Assembly (NCBI GenBank): GCA_034331105.1
Contig: JAXQGB010000012.1
Coordinates: forward strand, 62,001-126,000
DNA length: 64,000 nucleotides
Reading direction: 5' to 3'
Source: Caenicola sp034331105
GTDB lineage: Bacteria > Synergistota > Synergistia > Synergistales > Synergistaceae
Below are positions 35,060-44,307 of this stretch, in pieces. The stretch's first letter is position 1, and every line of letters starts with the position of its first letter. The translations under genes were made by a program, and so were the position numbers. The notes under the pieces were generated by a model. It was given only the letters and a program-made list of their open reading frames with translations. It was not told where the DNA came from and ran no database searches.

Positions 35060-36247
35060 ATGATCACCATAATACGAAATGCAGATGTCTACGCTCCGGA
35101 ACATTTGGGCAAAAAGGACGTCCTGCTGCTTGGCAATAAGATTGCGGCGGTAGACGATCACATTTCTTTCGACATCAAAAGCAAGGTAGAAGTAACAGAG
35201 ATCGATGCGGAAGGGAAAGCATTGGTCCCGGGGTTCATAGACTCACATGTCCATATCCAGGGTGGAGGCGGTGAGGGCGGATTTTCCACAAGGACGCCCG
35301 AAGCGACATTGACAGATATAACCACTGCGGGTGTAACGACCGTTGTAGGCTGTCTGGGAACAGACGGCACAGCAAGAGACATGGTCTCTCTCCTTGCAAA
35401 AGCAAGGGGCCTTGATGAAGAAGGCATCACCACATACATATACACCGGATCATACAGGCTTCCGGTAAAAACGATAACCGGAGAGATAATGAAGGATATC
35501 ATGGTAATCGATAAGGTCATCGGGATCGGAGAGATCGCGATATCAGACCATCGTTCCTCGCAGCCTGCCTTCGAAGAGTTCGTGAGGGCTGTCTCTGATG
35601 CGCGAGTAGGGGGAATGCTTTCAGGAAAAGCCGGGATAATAAACGTCCATCTTGGCGACGGCAAAAGAAAGATTGATCTGATAAAAAGAGCTGTCAAAGA
35701 GACGGAGATCCCCCTTGCCCAGTTCCTGCCTACTCACATCAACAGAAATCAGGAACTTTTTGAAGAGTGCGTAAAGTATGCCAAAGAGGGGGGCTACATC
35801 GATTTCACAGGAAGCGACGATCCTGACTTCTGGGAAAAAACTGACGGGGAAGTCCGTTTCAGCAAAGGACTCCGCAGACTTTTGGATGAAGGAGTCTGCC
35901 TTGATAATTTCACTATCTCCTCGGATGGACAGGGCAGCCTTCCAATATTCAACGAGAAAAAGGAGTATGTTGGCCTGGGCGTAGGCAAGTCGCACTGTCT
36001 TATCAAAGCAATAAAAGAGTGCGTTTTCCGAGAGAATATCCCCCTAGAAACAGCGATAAGGGCACTGTCCTCCAACCCTGCCAAGATCCTTAAACTTAAG
36101 ACAAAAGGAAAGATCATGGCCGGCATGGATGCAGACCTCTGCATCCTGGACAGGAATATCGACGTTGACACAGTGATCGCAAAAGGCAGGATCATGGTAC
36201 GTGGAAAGAAACCGGTGGTGTTTGGTACTTTTGAACAAAGCATCTAA
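35060..36247 (+). CDS. iadA: Isoaspartyl dipeptidase
   Basis: 395-residue amidohydrolase-superfamily zinc enzyme that cleaves beta-aspartyl dipeptides formed by protein ageing. Visible motifs: FIDSHVHIQGGGGEGG (first metal histidines and the IadA-specific glycine run), GEIAISDHRSSQP near 160, HLGDGKRKIDLI and LPTHINRN (further histidine ligands), and ISSDGQGS with the catalytic aspartate. The ATG at 35060 has AGGGGGTG 9 bases before it; an upstream ATG overlaps the site. It is coupled to the YfcC-like carrier. Confidence 0.93.
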   Translation: MITIIRNADVYAPEHLGKKDVLLLGNKIAAVDDHISFDIKSKVEVTEIDAEGKALVPGFIDSHVHIQGGGGEGGFSTRTPEATLTDITTAGVTTVVGCLGTDGTARDMVSLLAKARGLDEEGITTYIYTGSYRLPVKTITGEIMKDIMVIDKVIGIGEIAISDHRSSQPAFEEFVRAVSDARVGGMLSGKAGIINVHLGDGKRKIDLIKRAVKETEIPLAQFLPTHINRNQELFEECVKYAKEGGYIDFTGSDDPDFWEKTDGEVRFSKGLRRLLDEGVCLDNFTISSDGQGSLPIFNEKKEYVGLGVGKSHCLIKAIKECVFRENIPLETAIRALSSNPAKILKLKTKGKIMAGMDADLCILDRNIDVDTVIAKGRIMVRGKKPVVFGTFEQSI

Positions 36248-36302
36248 CTGGGTGCTGCGTGAATCAGTAGCTGGTAGACTGACGTTTGATCCATATAAAG
36301 CC

Positions 36303-36385
36303 ATTAGGGGGGAACTGCATTTATGAAATTTACTGGGTAAAATTCTCCACCCTATGTCTGGGGATTTTAGGCTTGCAAAAACGCT
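36303..36385 (-). repeat. Terminator-like repeat, copy 1
   Basis: Read on the minus strand, this stretch contains TTTTTGCAAGCCTAAAATCC, then CATAGGGTGGAGAATTTT and AATTTCATAAATG. The same string order occurs on the plus strand at 44308-44402. TGGGGATTTT and AAAATTCTCCA form an imperfect stem. The minus strand upstream of it reads as a possible protein remnant (LAEDKGVNLEVKSEGSG) that I cannot assign. Otherwise the gap 36248-36651 holds only the terminator at 36507. Confidence 0.65.
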
Positions 36386-36506
36386 TCCGCTTCCTTCAGA
36401 TTTCACCTCAAGGTTGACACCTTTGTCTTCGGCTAACAGTTCTCACAGCAAAGTCTGTAACGGTTTTTCAGCGTCTAACCTACGCACATGTTGGGCAGAC
36501 TAAAAA

Positions 36507-36537
36507 ACGATGGCGGTGAATAAATCCTCGCCATCGT
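36507..36537 (-). terminator. Terminator of the second catabolic cassette
   Basis: ACGATGGCG (36507-36515) pairs with CGCCATCGT (36529-36537). On the minus strand TTTTTTAG follows. It lies about 115 bases downstream of the class III aminotransferase stop, ending the minus-strand cassette. Confidence 0.82.
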
Positions 36538-36651
36538 ATCACATAACATAACTACTTGATTCCCATATATTGCTTCAATAAATTGCCCAAATTCGAACTC
36601 GACAATTGTTATATTGATGCTGACCTAGGTCCTCAATCTTAATAAAATCAA

Positions 36652-37995
36652 CTATTTGCTCGCTATTACCTCAGCAATACTTTCTTCAAGAATTTTAAAC
36701 CCAATATTCAATTGTTCTTCCGTAATTACAAGTGGGGCAAGTAATCTTACAACATTTGCCCTAACACCGCACGTTACAAGCAAGAGACCTTTCTCAGCAC
36801 ACTTGGCTGAAATTGGTGCAACAGACATTGGTTCCTTTGTTTTACGGTCTTTGACAAATTCCAGCCCTCGCATGCTTCCTTTACCTCTAATATCTCCGAT
36901 ACAATCAAATTTGGACATAAGCTCCTTACTCTTTTCTTCGATAATTAGTCCAAGTCTTTCTGATTTACCTGCATAATCATCCCTTTGCATTATCTCGAGA
37001 AGTTTAACACCAGCTGCTGCTGCAACAGGGTTACCACCAAATGTTCCGCCTATGCTATTCAAAGGAACTGAATCCATGATTTCAGACTTCCCAATAATTG
37101 CGCTAATAGGGATACCGCCGCCAAGAGACTTTGCAGATGTCATAATGTCTGGTCTAACAGGAAAATGCTCAAACGCAAACATCTTACCAGAGCGGCAAAT
37201 CCCACTCTGAACTTCGTCTGCTATTAAAACAATACCGTATTCATCACAAACCTTACGCAGTTCTTTGACATACTCTATCGGTGGTACAACAAAACCACCT
37301 TCTCCTTGAATAGGTTCGAAAATTATTGCAGCAGTCTCTTCTGGAGCCAACTGCTCCAAGAAGAATATTCTAAGTCGTTTTGCACAATGCAGGTCACAAG
37401 TATTTCTTTCCAATCCATATGGGCAGCGATAACAATATGGATATTCAATACGATGGATTCCAGGAGCCATAGGTCCAAAACCTACTTTATATGGCTTAGG
37501 CTTACTTGTAAGAGACATGCCCATTAGTGTTCTGCCATGAAAAGCCCCGGTATAGGCAATAATTTCTGTCCGTTTTGTGTAGTATCTTGCAATCTTTACA
37601 GTGTTTTCGACAGCTTCAGCACCGCAATTCAAAAAAAATGTTTTTGTATCTCCTTGAATTGGGTTTATCTTATTTAGAATCTCGGCTAAACGAAGATATG
37701 ATTCATATGGGACTATGTTGATATTTGAATGCAAAAAATTATTTACCTGAGCATGTACTGCCTCAACAACTTCAGGGTGGCTGTATCCAATATTTAGTAC
37801 TCCCATGCCACCAGCAAAGTCAATAAACACATTTCCGTCAACATCTTCAAGGAGAGCTCCCTCTCCATGCGCAGCATATGTTTGTACTCTTTGAGCTAGT
37901 CCGGCCGGAATGTTTTTCTTTTGAAGCTCTAATAGCACCTTTGCTTTTGGACCAGGTACAGGAGTAACAATCCGCGGGATATCTGTTTTGTTCAT
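36652..37995 (-). CDS. Class III aminotransferase (GABA transaminase-like)
   Basis: 447-residue PLP enzyme. Family blocks include FIDFAGGMGVLNIGYSHPEV, FLNCGAEAVENTVKIARYYT, AYTGAFHGRT, FEPIQGEGGF, LIADEVQSG and the PLP lysine in MTSAKSLGGGIPISA. YCYRCPYGLERNTCDLHC gives the C-x2-C cluster seen in many GABA transaminases. It should move an amino group from an omega-amino acid or aminosulfonate to a keto acid, leaving an aldehyde for the aldehyde dehydrogenase of the same cassette. AAAGGAGG precedes the ATG. Substrate not determinable; GABA, beta-alanine, 5-aminovalerate and taurine are all conceivable. Confidence 0.88.
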   Translation of the reverse strand: MNKTDIPRIVTPVPGPKAKVLLELQKKNIPAGLAQRVQTYAAHGEGALLEDVDGNVFIDFAGGMGVLNIGYSHPEVVEAVHAQVNNFLHSNINIVPYESYLRLAEILNKINPIQGDTKTFFLNCGAEAVENTVKIARYYTKRTEIIAYTGAFHGRTLMGMSLTSKPKPYKVGFGPMAPGIHRIEYPYCYRCPYGLERNTCDLHCAKRLRIFFLEQLAPEETAAIIFEPIQGEGGFVVPPIEYVKELRKVCDEYGIVLIADEVQSGICRSGKMFAFEHFPVRPDIMTSAKSLGGGIPISAIIGKSEIMDSVPLNSIGGTFGGNPVAAAAGVKLLEIMQRDDYAGKSERLGLIIEEKSKELMSKFDCIGDIRGKGSMRGLEFVKDRKTKEPMSVAPISAKCAEKGLLLVTCGVRANVVRLLAPLVITEEQLNIGFKILEESIAEVIASK

Positions 37996-38034
37996 AATAA
38001 AATCCTCCTTTTCTTGAGTTAATAATCGATACTG

Positions 38035-39957
38035 TTAAAAATCTGTAGCTTTAAGTATCTCTTTTTCATTTTTCATCATTCTTTTAAACATAACAATATG
38101 TAGAAAAAGGACAACACTAAGGAGAGCTACGCCAACCAAATCAGTCGACGTGCCAGGATATACCAACAAAATTCCAGCCAATGCGAAAAATAATCTTCCA
38201 GGAAGATTCACAATTTTCAGGAAATATCCCATCCCTGCAATCGACATAGAGAAAATACCAAGGGCACTGGTAACTACAGCTTGTACAATCACGTTGGGTT
38301 CACCAATTAGAAGTAGTGCTGGGGAGGTTAAGAACATAAAAGGAACAACATATGCTCCTACTGACAGCCTCATCGCAATCCATGCTGTTTTGAGCCAATT
38401 AGACCCCGCAATTGCAGATCCTATATAAACAGTTCCGCAAACAGGTGGGGTTAATCCAGAGAAACATGCATAGTAAAAAATAAAAAAATGTGCTGCAATT
38501 GGAACAATTCCCAACCTAATCAAAGCGGGCGCCATAACGGCAGAGCCTAAAAGATAGGCTGCGGTTGTTGGCAGTCCCATACCAAGAACCGTTACTCCTG
38601 CCATTGCGCAAAATCCTGCAATTACCATGTTTTGACGCCCAAGCATGATTATCAGGTTTGTAAATTTAACACCAACTCCAGTCGTGGATATTAATGATAA
38701 AAGAATCTGCGCACAGACAATCAATGCAACTACTGAAAGCAAATCTTTACTGCTTTGTGCAAATCCATCTATAAGAGTTTTAAATCTGTATTTAAAATTA
38801 CGTAAATCTGAGCATAAATAGAGAGCAACAGCCACAATAATTGCACGAATTGCACAGGAAACTGGGGTATAACCTCTGATGAAATAAAAAATTACCGTGA
38901 ATACGGGGAGGAAAATTGGCAGTGAATTTTTATAATACAATATTTCTTTTATGTCAGGGATTTCGTCCTTAGGTACACCTCGATAATTTCGTTTTTTTGA
39001 TTCAATATGGACCGAGAAAAATACACCGAAATAAAATAACATTGCGGGCAAAATTGCAGAAAGTGCTATTGTTGTATATGGGACCCCGATTATTTCTGCC
39101 ATAATAAAAGCTGCTGCGCCCATAATAGGGGGCATTATCTGTCCACCTTCAGAAGCTGATGATTCAACTGCGGCTGCAAATTCTGGTTTATATCCTATAC
39201 GCTTCATCAACGGGATAGTAAACGCACCAGTCGTAGCCACATTCGCGCTACCACTCCCGGAAATTATACCGAACAAGCTGCTTGCAACAGTTGCCAGCTT
39301 TGCTGCTCCACCATAGGAATCTCCTACTATCCAGCAAGATAGATCAATAAAAGCCTTACCTCCACCAGTAGCAAATAATACTGCGCCAAGCATTACAAAA
39401 GCAGCTATTACAGTAGCGGATAAACCTGTCACAAGTCCCCATATTCCCCTATCTGACAAATAGAGCACCTCTGCCATATAATCAAGACTTACACCACTGT
39501 GGCGCCACACCCCAGGAAAATAATTACCAAATAGCGTGTAGAAAACCATAAAAAGAGCAAGCAAAGGTATAAACCAACCAATCATTCTTCGTGTTACTTC
39601 TAAGACAATAAAAGTCATACAAAGGCCTAAAATAACATCAATCTTTGTTGGTTCAAAAAAGGGGTCAACTATTCTTTCATAACTTAATAAAATATACGAA
39701 CAACAAATCACCGTAGCTATCAATAAAACACCATCTATAGCTATACCAATTTTATTTTTATTCCCATTAATTTTTTCTTCTATGGATAGTAAAAAGAATA
39801 TTGAGAACCCACCGCCAACATGTATAGCTCTTTGAATCATACTTTGGAAAGGTCCTGTCATTCCAGTATAGAGATGAAATGCAGCCAAAGCAATGCAAGC
39901 TATCTTTATTAATTTTACTAATAATTCATATTTACTATTCGTTCCAGTTGCGCTCAT
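38035..39957 (-). CDS. TRAP transporter fused permease (DctQM, TAXI type)
   Basis: About 640 residues, hydrophobic throughout: an N-terminal four-helix DctQ-like part joined to a DctM-like part. Recognisable blocks are GLVTGLSATVIAAFVMLGAVLFATGGG, ISGSGSANVATTGAFTIPLMKRIG and ASEGGQIMPPIMGAAAFIMAE, plus VLGMGLPTTAAYLLG. Fused permeases work with TAXI-type binding proteins, one of which is encoded next. Start at the third codon (39957), which has AAGGGG 8 bases upstream. Confidence 0.9.
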   Translation of the reverse strand: MSATGTNSKYELLVKLIKIACIALAAFHLYTGMTGPFQSMIQRAIHVGGGFSIFFLLSIEEKINGNKNKIGIAIDGVLLIATVICCSYILLSYERIVDPFFEPTKIDVILGLCMTFIVLEVTRRMIGWFIPLLALFMVFYTLFGNYFPGVWRHSGVSLDYMAEVLYLSDRGIWGLVTGLSATVIAAFVMLGAVLFATGGGKAFIDLSCWIVGDSYGGAAKLATVASSLFGIISGSGSANVATTGAFTIPLMKRIGYKPEFAAAVESSASEGGQIMPPIMGAAAFIMAEIIGVPYTTIALSAILPAMLFYFGVFFSVHIESKKRNYRGVPKDEIPDIKEILYYKNSLPIFLPVFTVIFYFIRGYTPVSCAIRAIIVAVALYLCSDLRNFKYRFKTLIDGFAQSSKDLLSVVALIVCAQILLSLISTTGVGVKFTNLIIMLGRQNMVIAGFCAMAGVTVLGMGLPTTAAYLLGSAVMAPALIRLGIVPIAAHFFIFYYACFSGLTPPVCGTVYIGSAIAGSNWLKTAWIAMRLSVGAYVVPFMFLTSPALLLIGEPNVIVQAVVTSALGIFSMSIAGMGYFLKIVNLPGRLFFALAGILLVYPGTSTDLVGVALLSVVLFLHIVMFKRMMKNEKEILKATDF

Positions 39958-39963
39958 AAACAT

Positions 39964-40330
39964 CGCCCCTTGTTGATATATATCAATTTAGTAAAAAATA
40001 AACGTAAAATAATAATTAAAATAATAAATTTGACAATTTGATTTGTATTTAGTCATAATGTAAACATACCACAGGTCATTAAACCTAATTATTCTAATTA
40101 ATAAATAATTCAATATTGCGACGAAATATAACATATTGATGGCTATAAAAAACGATAGAACAGAAGGGACGCACAATACTGGCAATTTTTTCTCGCATAC
40201 AACCTTAAAATCAAATTGCTAGCTATGCATATGTTCCATTTTATCTTTCGCCAATAGATGCTATATTTACGTCGCAATAAAATAGGTAATAGATTATTTA
40301 ATAACTTTATAACTTACACACATGTGTAAA
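39964..40330. other. AT-rich gap between TRAP genes
   Basis: About 365 very AT-rich bases between the fused permease and the binding protein genes. I see no gene. ACACATGTGT (40318-40327) is a short palindrome just after the binding-protein stop. The length of the gap suggests that the permease and aminotransferase genes have their own promoter here, but no strong -35/-10 pair was picked out. Confidence 0.4.
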
Positions 40331-41329
40331 CTATTTTTTTACTTCAGGAGGAATTTGTTCTGGACGAATCTTATATCCTTTTTCTTTTAAATATTTAATC
40401 GTGCCTGGATGCAACCATACTGACGCTTGTGATGTAAGTTTTGTCATGTCTTGCCCTCTTATTCCCCCGTAGCTTTGCTCAATGTAATCATGATTTTCAA
40501 GTATTACTTTAACCATTTGATAGACAATATCCTCTGGGAGATCTGAAGTAACACACATTCCCATAAGTTCGCCAACTGTGGATACATCGTTATTTTGTTT
40601 ATAAACATTAGCTGGAAGTGTTATGAATTCAAATTCAGGGTGTTCCTTCTTAATTTTTTTCTGCTGATCAGAATCGAAACCAAGAATTTTGACATCCAAT
40701 ACTGTTTGGATATCCTGTATTGATGTATCAGGATTAACTACTGAAGCAGATTTTGAGTATCCAACAATCCTGCGGTCCTTAATAGCATCAACTGCTTCTC
40801 CTGTGCTGCCAGGATAATAATTTGGAGTTATCCCAATGCTCTTCAAAACCATGCGTGTAACCAAATCCGTAGTACTCCCTCGCAGTCCTGGATTGTATTT
40901 TTGTCCGTTCAATTGAGATAATTTGTTGATGCCAGTTTTTTCTCTAACAACGTAAACATATACCGATGGATGTACCGCCAACATAAACCTTGGTTTACTT
41001 AGGGCTGGTTTACCTTCATAAACACCAACCGAATGGAGTGCCATATATGCATCTGTCGCAGATGCCTGTCCAAAATGCACCTCTCCTTTCTCCATTCTCC
41101 TAAAATTATCTGCGGTACCGCCAGTTTCAAGAACTGTAACCGCACACTTATCGGCTAAATGTTTATTAATAAGATCTCCCATGGCGACATTCATTGGATA
41201 GAGTCCTGACGTCTGGCTTGTCGATCCCCACATTAGTTCATACTTTGCTGCAAAAGCACTGGTTGTTCCAGACAAGAGAAAAATGAATATCATTAGAACT
41301 AGTATTGCACACACGTTATTTCTTCTCAT
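40331..41329 (-). CDS. TAXI family TRAP solute-binding protein
   Basis: About 332 residues with a signal peptide (VCAILVLMIFIFLLSGTTSAFA) and the TAXI fold: ELMWGSTSQTSGLYPMNVAMGDLIN at the start, then GGTADNFRRMEKGEVHFGQASATDAY and LNGQKYNPGLRGSTTDLVTRMVLKS. It captures a small organic ion in the periplasm for the fused permease. The ATG giving MRRNNV has GGGAG 9 bases upstream and is preferred to the one at 41368. Confidence 0.9.
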   Translation of the reverse strand: MRRNNVCAILVLMIFIFLLSGTTSAFAAKYELMWGSTSQTSGLYPMNVAMGDLINKHLADKCAVTVLETGGTADNFRRMEKGEVHFGQASATDAYMALHSVGVYEGKPALSKPRFMLAVHPSVYVYVVREKTGINKLSQLNGQKYNPGLRGSTTDLVTRMVLKSIGITPNYYPGSTGEAVDAIKDRRIVGYSKSASVVNPDTSIQDIQTVLDVKILGFDSDQQKKIKKEHPEFEFITLPANVYKQNNDVSTVGELMGMCVTSDLPEDIVYQMVKVILENHDYIEQSYGGIRGQDMTKLTSQASVWLHPGTIKYLKEKGYKIRPEQIPPEVKK

Positions 41330-41424
41330 TTGCTTCATCTCCCTTGATGTTTTATGCCCCAAAGACATATTTATATTTTGTTTCTTAAAAAGGCAAATTC
41401 TTATCTCTTATTAAACCTTTTCGT

Positions 41425-42840
41425 TTATTCCTTGATATTTTGAGGATCAAAAAATTCACCAAAAAGTATTTCCTCAGCTGGGGAATCAGTCAATATTGGC
41501 TTTGCCACCCAGGTGCTATTCATGTAGTGCTTTAGTGCAATGTTTTCTGATACTTGATTACCACCCCATGTACCACAACCCATGCTTGAGGTCATCGGCA
41601 TTCCGTTTTGGGCACTCCCTGCATTAGCTTTGGATTGAGGTTGGCGAACCATTATTCGTGTAACAGGAGCTCTTAATGCAAGTGCATTTATGTGATCCTC
41701 ATTAAAACTGTATATTCCGCAAGAATGTCCTCGCCCGCCAACTTTAAATATTTCATCCATAAGATTAATTGCATTTTCAAAATCGCCTTCGTAACGGTAT
41801 AGAGCAAGTAACGTTGTTAGCTTCTCTCCTGAAAATTTATACTCTATCCCTATGCCATCACCTACAACCATTACAAACTTTCGATCTTCTGGTATTTGAA
41901 ATCCAGCAGCTTTACAGAGTTTCTGCGGAGAAATTGCAACCGTTTCTATAATTCGATGCCCTTCTTCATCCCACATTGCCTTCTTAAGAAGTTCTCTCTG
42001 TTCACTTGTTGCAAGATAACCTCCCTCTATCTGGAGCTGCTCTATCATTTTGTCGTAAATATCCCCACAAATGATAAGGTTACCATCAGCTGAGCAACCA
42101 GAACCAAAGTCAGAAGTTTTGCTTATTCTTGTGTTACGTGCTGCTTCTTCAACATCTGTTGTTTCATCAAATATCATAGTTGCGTTACCTGCACCTGAAC
42201 AATACGCGGGCTTGCCTGAGCTATGGGCAGACTTGGTCATTGCAGGACCACCTGTTGCCATGATAAGATCACATTTCTTCATTAGGTACTCAACAGAAGG
42301 CATAGTAGGATCTGTTACACACTGAAGGAAATCTGCCGGTTCGCCAATGGACTTAAGCCCTTTTCTCATTAACTCTACAACTTCATAAGTAGTTTGTTTT
42401 GTACGAGGATGTGGAGAGAAAATAACTACGTCTCTCGCTTTGAGTGCATATATAGCAGTAACTATAGGAGTAAGTTCTGGATTTGTCATTGGAATTAGAG
42501 ATGAAAGCACACCTGCAGGTTTGCCATAGCGCACTATCCCCTTTTCAGGAATTGTTTCTATTACACCTACGCTTTTCTGCCGTAGAGCATCGCGCAACAC
42601 ACCTAAAATCTTGTGGCGCTTTCCGTATCGTCCATTCCGATTTCCAGCACCACTCTCATCGACACCCATCTTACACACGCGATCGAAATCCCTTGGATTT
42701 GCTGCCGACCAGGCTACACAGCGACACATCCGGTCGACTTGATCCTGAGAATAATTTTCAATAATACTTTGAGCTTTCCTCGCCCTCAACAATATTTCAT
42801 CAAGCTTTACAATTTGTTCCTTCGTAATTTCCTTTACCAA
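41425..42840 (-). CDS. CoA-acylating aldehyde dehydrogenase (EutE/SauS-like)
   Basis: About 471 residues. The catalytic cysteine is in DFGSGCSADGNLI near 250; ATGGPAMTKSAHSSGKPAY and the C-terminal SMGCGTWGGNQVSEN-KHYMN are typical of acylating dehydrogenases close to sulfoacetaldehyde dehydrogenase and EutE. These oxidise an aldehyde with NAD(P) and CoA to an acyl-CoA, conserving energy. The start is TTG at 42840, with AAGGAGG 8 bases upstream. First gene of the minus-strand cassette, behind a good promoter and a palindrome. The aldehyde probably comes from the class III aminotransferase. Confidence 0.85.
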   Translation of the reverse strand: MVKEITKEQIVKLDEILLRARKAQSIIENYSQDQVDRMCRCVAWSAANPRDFDRVCKMGVDESGAGNRNGRYGKRHKILGVLRDALRQKSVGVIETIPEKGIVRYGKPAGVLSSLIPMTNPELTPIVTAIYALKARDVVIFSPHPRTKQTTYEVVELMRKGLKSIGEPADFLQCVTDPTMPSVEYLMKKCDLIMATGGPAMTKSAHSSGKPAYCSGAGNATMIFDETTDVEEAARNTRISKTSDFGSGCSADGNLIICGDIYDKMIEQLQIEGGYLATSEQRELLKKAMWDEEGHRIIETVAISPQKLCKAAGFQIPEDRKFVMVVGDGIGIEYKFSGEKLTTLLALYRYEGDFENAINLMDEIFKVGGRGHSCGIYSFNEDHINALALRAPVTRIMVRQPQSKANAGSAQNGMPMTSSMGCGTWGGNQVSENIALKHYMNSTWVAKPILTDSPAEEILFGEFFDPQNIKE

Positions 42841-42883
42841 TATAAATACCTCCTTATTCAGAACCATATAACAAAGATACCTG

Positions 42884-42914
42884 GATGTTATTTCCGTCTA
42901 ACGGAAATAACATC
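42884..42914. promoter_or_regulatory. Perfect 14-3-14 palindrome, candidate IclR operator
   Basis: GATGTTATTTCCGT, CTA, ACGGAAATAACATC: a perfect inverted repeat lying between the aldehyde dehydrogenase promoter and its start codon. The TTCCGT...ACGGAA core is like operators of IclR-family repressors, and an IclR gene borders the cassette. It would also fold as a 14-bp hairpin in the mRNA leader. Confidence 0.65.
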
Positions 42915-42935
42915 TGCCTTGCAAAAATTAACTAA

Positions 42936-42964
42936 AAGATATCACGAAGAAATATTGATGTCAA
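42936..42964 (-). promoter_or_regulatory. Promoter of the aldehyde dehydrogenase cassette
   Basis: On the minus strand TTGACA (42959-42964) and TATCTT (42936-42941) are 17 bases apart. Transcription would start near 42929, about 15 bases before the palindrome. Confidence 0.6.
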
Positions 42965-43211
42965 GTAAATTAAATAGATATGTTTTTCACTTAGTAAATG
43001 CATAATTTAGCAGCACTTCCTCTTGGAAACAACTATATGAAAAGTTGGCATCTTATTGAATAAAAACACTTTGAAAGATAATCGGTTAATAATAACTTGC
43101 GCTCCATGGTATTCTTTTTAGTATCTTACGAATACATCTTTAATTATGAAATTTTGTCACTTATCGGTTTTACTAATTTAAAATTAACGTTATCAATTCC
43201 ATTCTGTGGTG

Positions 43212-43217
43212 TATAAT
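43212..43217 (+). promoter_or_regulatory. -10 box of the HMG-CoA-lyase-like gene
   Basis: A consensus TATAAT lies 67 bases before the start codon on the plus strand; the best -35 match, TTATCA at 43190, is weak with 16-base spacing. The rest of the 440-base divergent region holds no gene. Confidence 0.4.
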
Positions 43218-43283
43218 ATCGCTTGACAGAATCTATTGTTCCTGTTACCCCAAAATAATACAATTAGATACGGAGGGATTTTT

Positions 43284-44228
43284 TTGTCAATGACTTGGCC
43301 AGAAAAAATTATCTTGTGTGAAGTCGGTTTACGCGATGGCCTTCAGAATGAAGCAACGGTACTTTCAATCGAACAGAAGCTTAAGCTAATAGAGGGTATC
43401 GTAGATGCCGGAGTTCGCATCGTTGAGGTTGGATCATTTGTACATCCTAAAATAGTGCCACAGATGGCAGATACAGACGAAGTAGCTAAAAGACTCCGTC
43501 GCTCATCTGGAGTGGAGTACAGATGTCTTGTTGCTAATAAAAAGGGTGTTGAGAGAGCAATTGCATCAGGAATTACAAAAGTCAAGTTAACTATTTCAGC
43601 AAGTGAATCACACGCCAAATCAAATTTTAATAAGACAATCGCTGAATTGCTTGAAGGGTTCAAAGAATGTGTTAATTTTGCTCATTATAATAAGGCCGAG
43701 GTCTCCAGCGCAATATCTACTGCTTTTGGTTGTCCTTTTGAAGGGAAAATTTCTATAAAAAGGCTTGTTGATATAACAAATCGTTTCTGCGATCTAGGTA
43801 TAACTGAAATATCTCTCTCTGACACAACGGGAATGGCAAACCCCCGCCAAGTCTACGAACTATCTTCATTTATGCAGGAACAATTTAAAGACGTAAAATG
43901 GTTTCTCCACTTCCATAACACTCGCGGTATGGCACTTGCAAACATTGTTGCCGGATTAAATGCAGGTATCATACGCTATGATTCATCTCTAGCCGGATTA
44001 GGGGGCTGCCCATTTGCACCTGGCGCATCAGGTAATGTCGCATCAGAAGATGTCGTTCATATGCTCGATGAAATGGGTATACCAAGTGGAGTAAACCTAG
44101 ATAAGATGATTACATTGGCCAAACAACTTCAAAATTGGATAGGCAAGGACACCGATAGCTCAATATTACGCGCTGGTAAGATCTCAGATTTGAAAAGTAT
44201 TATTATGGCAAAAAAACAGTTTAAATAA
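43284..44228 (+). CDS. Hydroxymethylglutaryl-CoA lyase-like enzyme
   Basis: 314-residue DRE-TIM metallolyase. EVGLRDGLQNE near residue 12 supplies the divalent-metal aspartate and arginine; LHFHNTRGMAL gives the two metal histidines; SLAGLGGCPFAPGASGNVASED is the HMG-CoA lyase signature with the catalytic cysteine. It splits a 3-hydroxy-3-methyl-type acyl-CoA into acetyl-CoA plus a keto acid. The TTG at 43284 has GGAGGG 6 bases upstream; ATG at 43290 is the alternative. It is divergent from the aldehyde dehydrogenase cassette, so it may act on the acyl-CoA made there; no other leucine-degradation gene is present. Confidence 0.88.
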   Translation: MSMTWPEKIILCEVGLRDGLQNEATVLSIEQKLKLIEGIVDAGVRIVEVGSFVHPKIVPQMADTDEVAKRLRRSSGVEYRCLVANKKGVERAIASGITKVKLTISASESHAKSNFNKTIAELLEGFKECVNFAHYNKAEVSSAISTAFGCPFEGKISIKRLVDITNRFCDLGITEISLSDTTGMANPRQVYELSSFMQEQFKDVKWFLHFHNTRGMALANIVAGLNAGIIRYDSSLAGLGGCPFAPGASGNVASEDVVHMLDEMGIPSGVNLDKMITLAKQLQNWIGKDTDSSILRAGKISDLKSIIMAKKQFK

Positions 44229-44307
44229 ATTCCATTGCAATAATACCTCAATAATAAAGAATCTATAGCAAAAGGAAATACTACAAATAAATAAGGTTCA
44301 AACTGTT

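Noticed and set aside
36652..44228. Taurine degradation operon
   Set aside because: A TRAP importer, class III transaminase and SauS-like dehydrogenase would fit, but there is no sulfoacetaldehyde acetyltransferase or isethionate lyase, and the HMG-CoA-lyase-like gene is unexplained. Kept only as one possible substrate.
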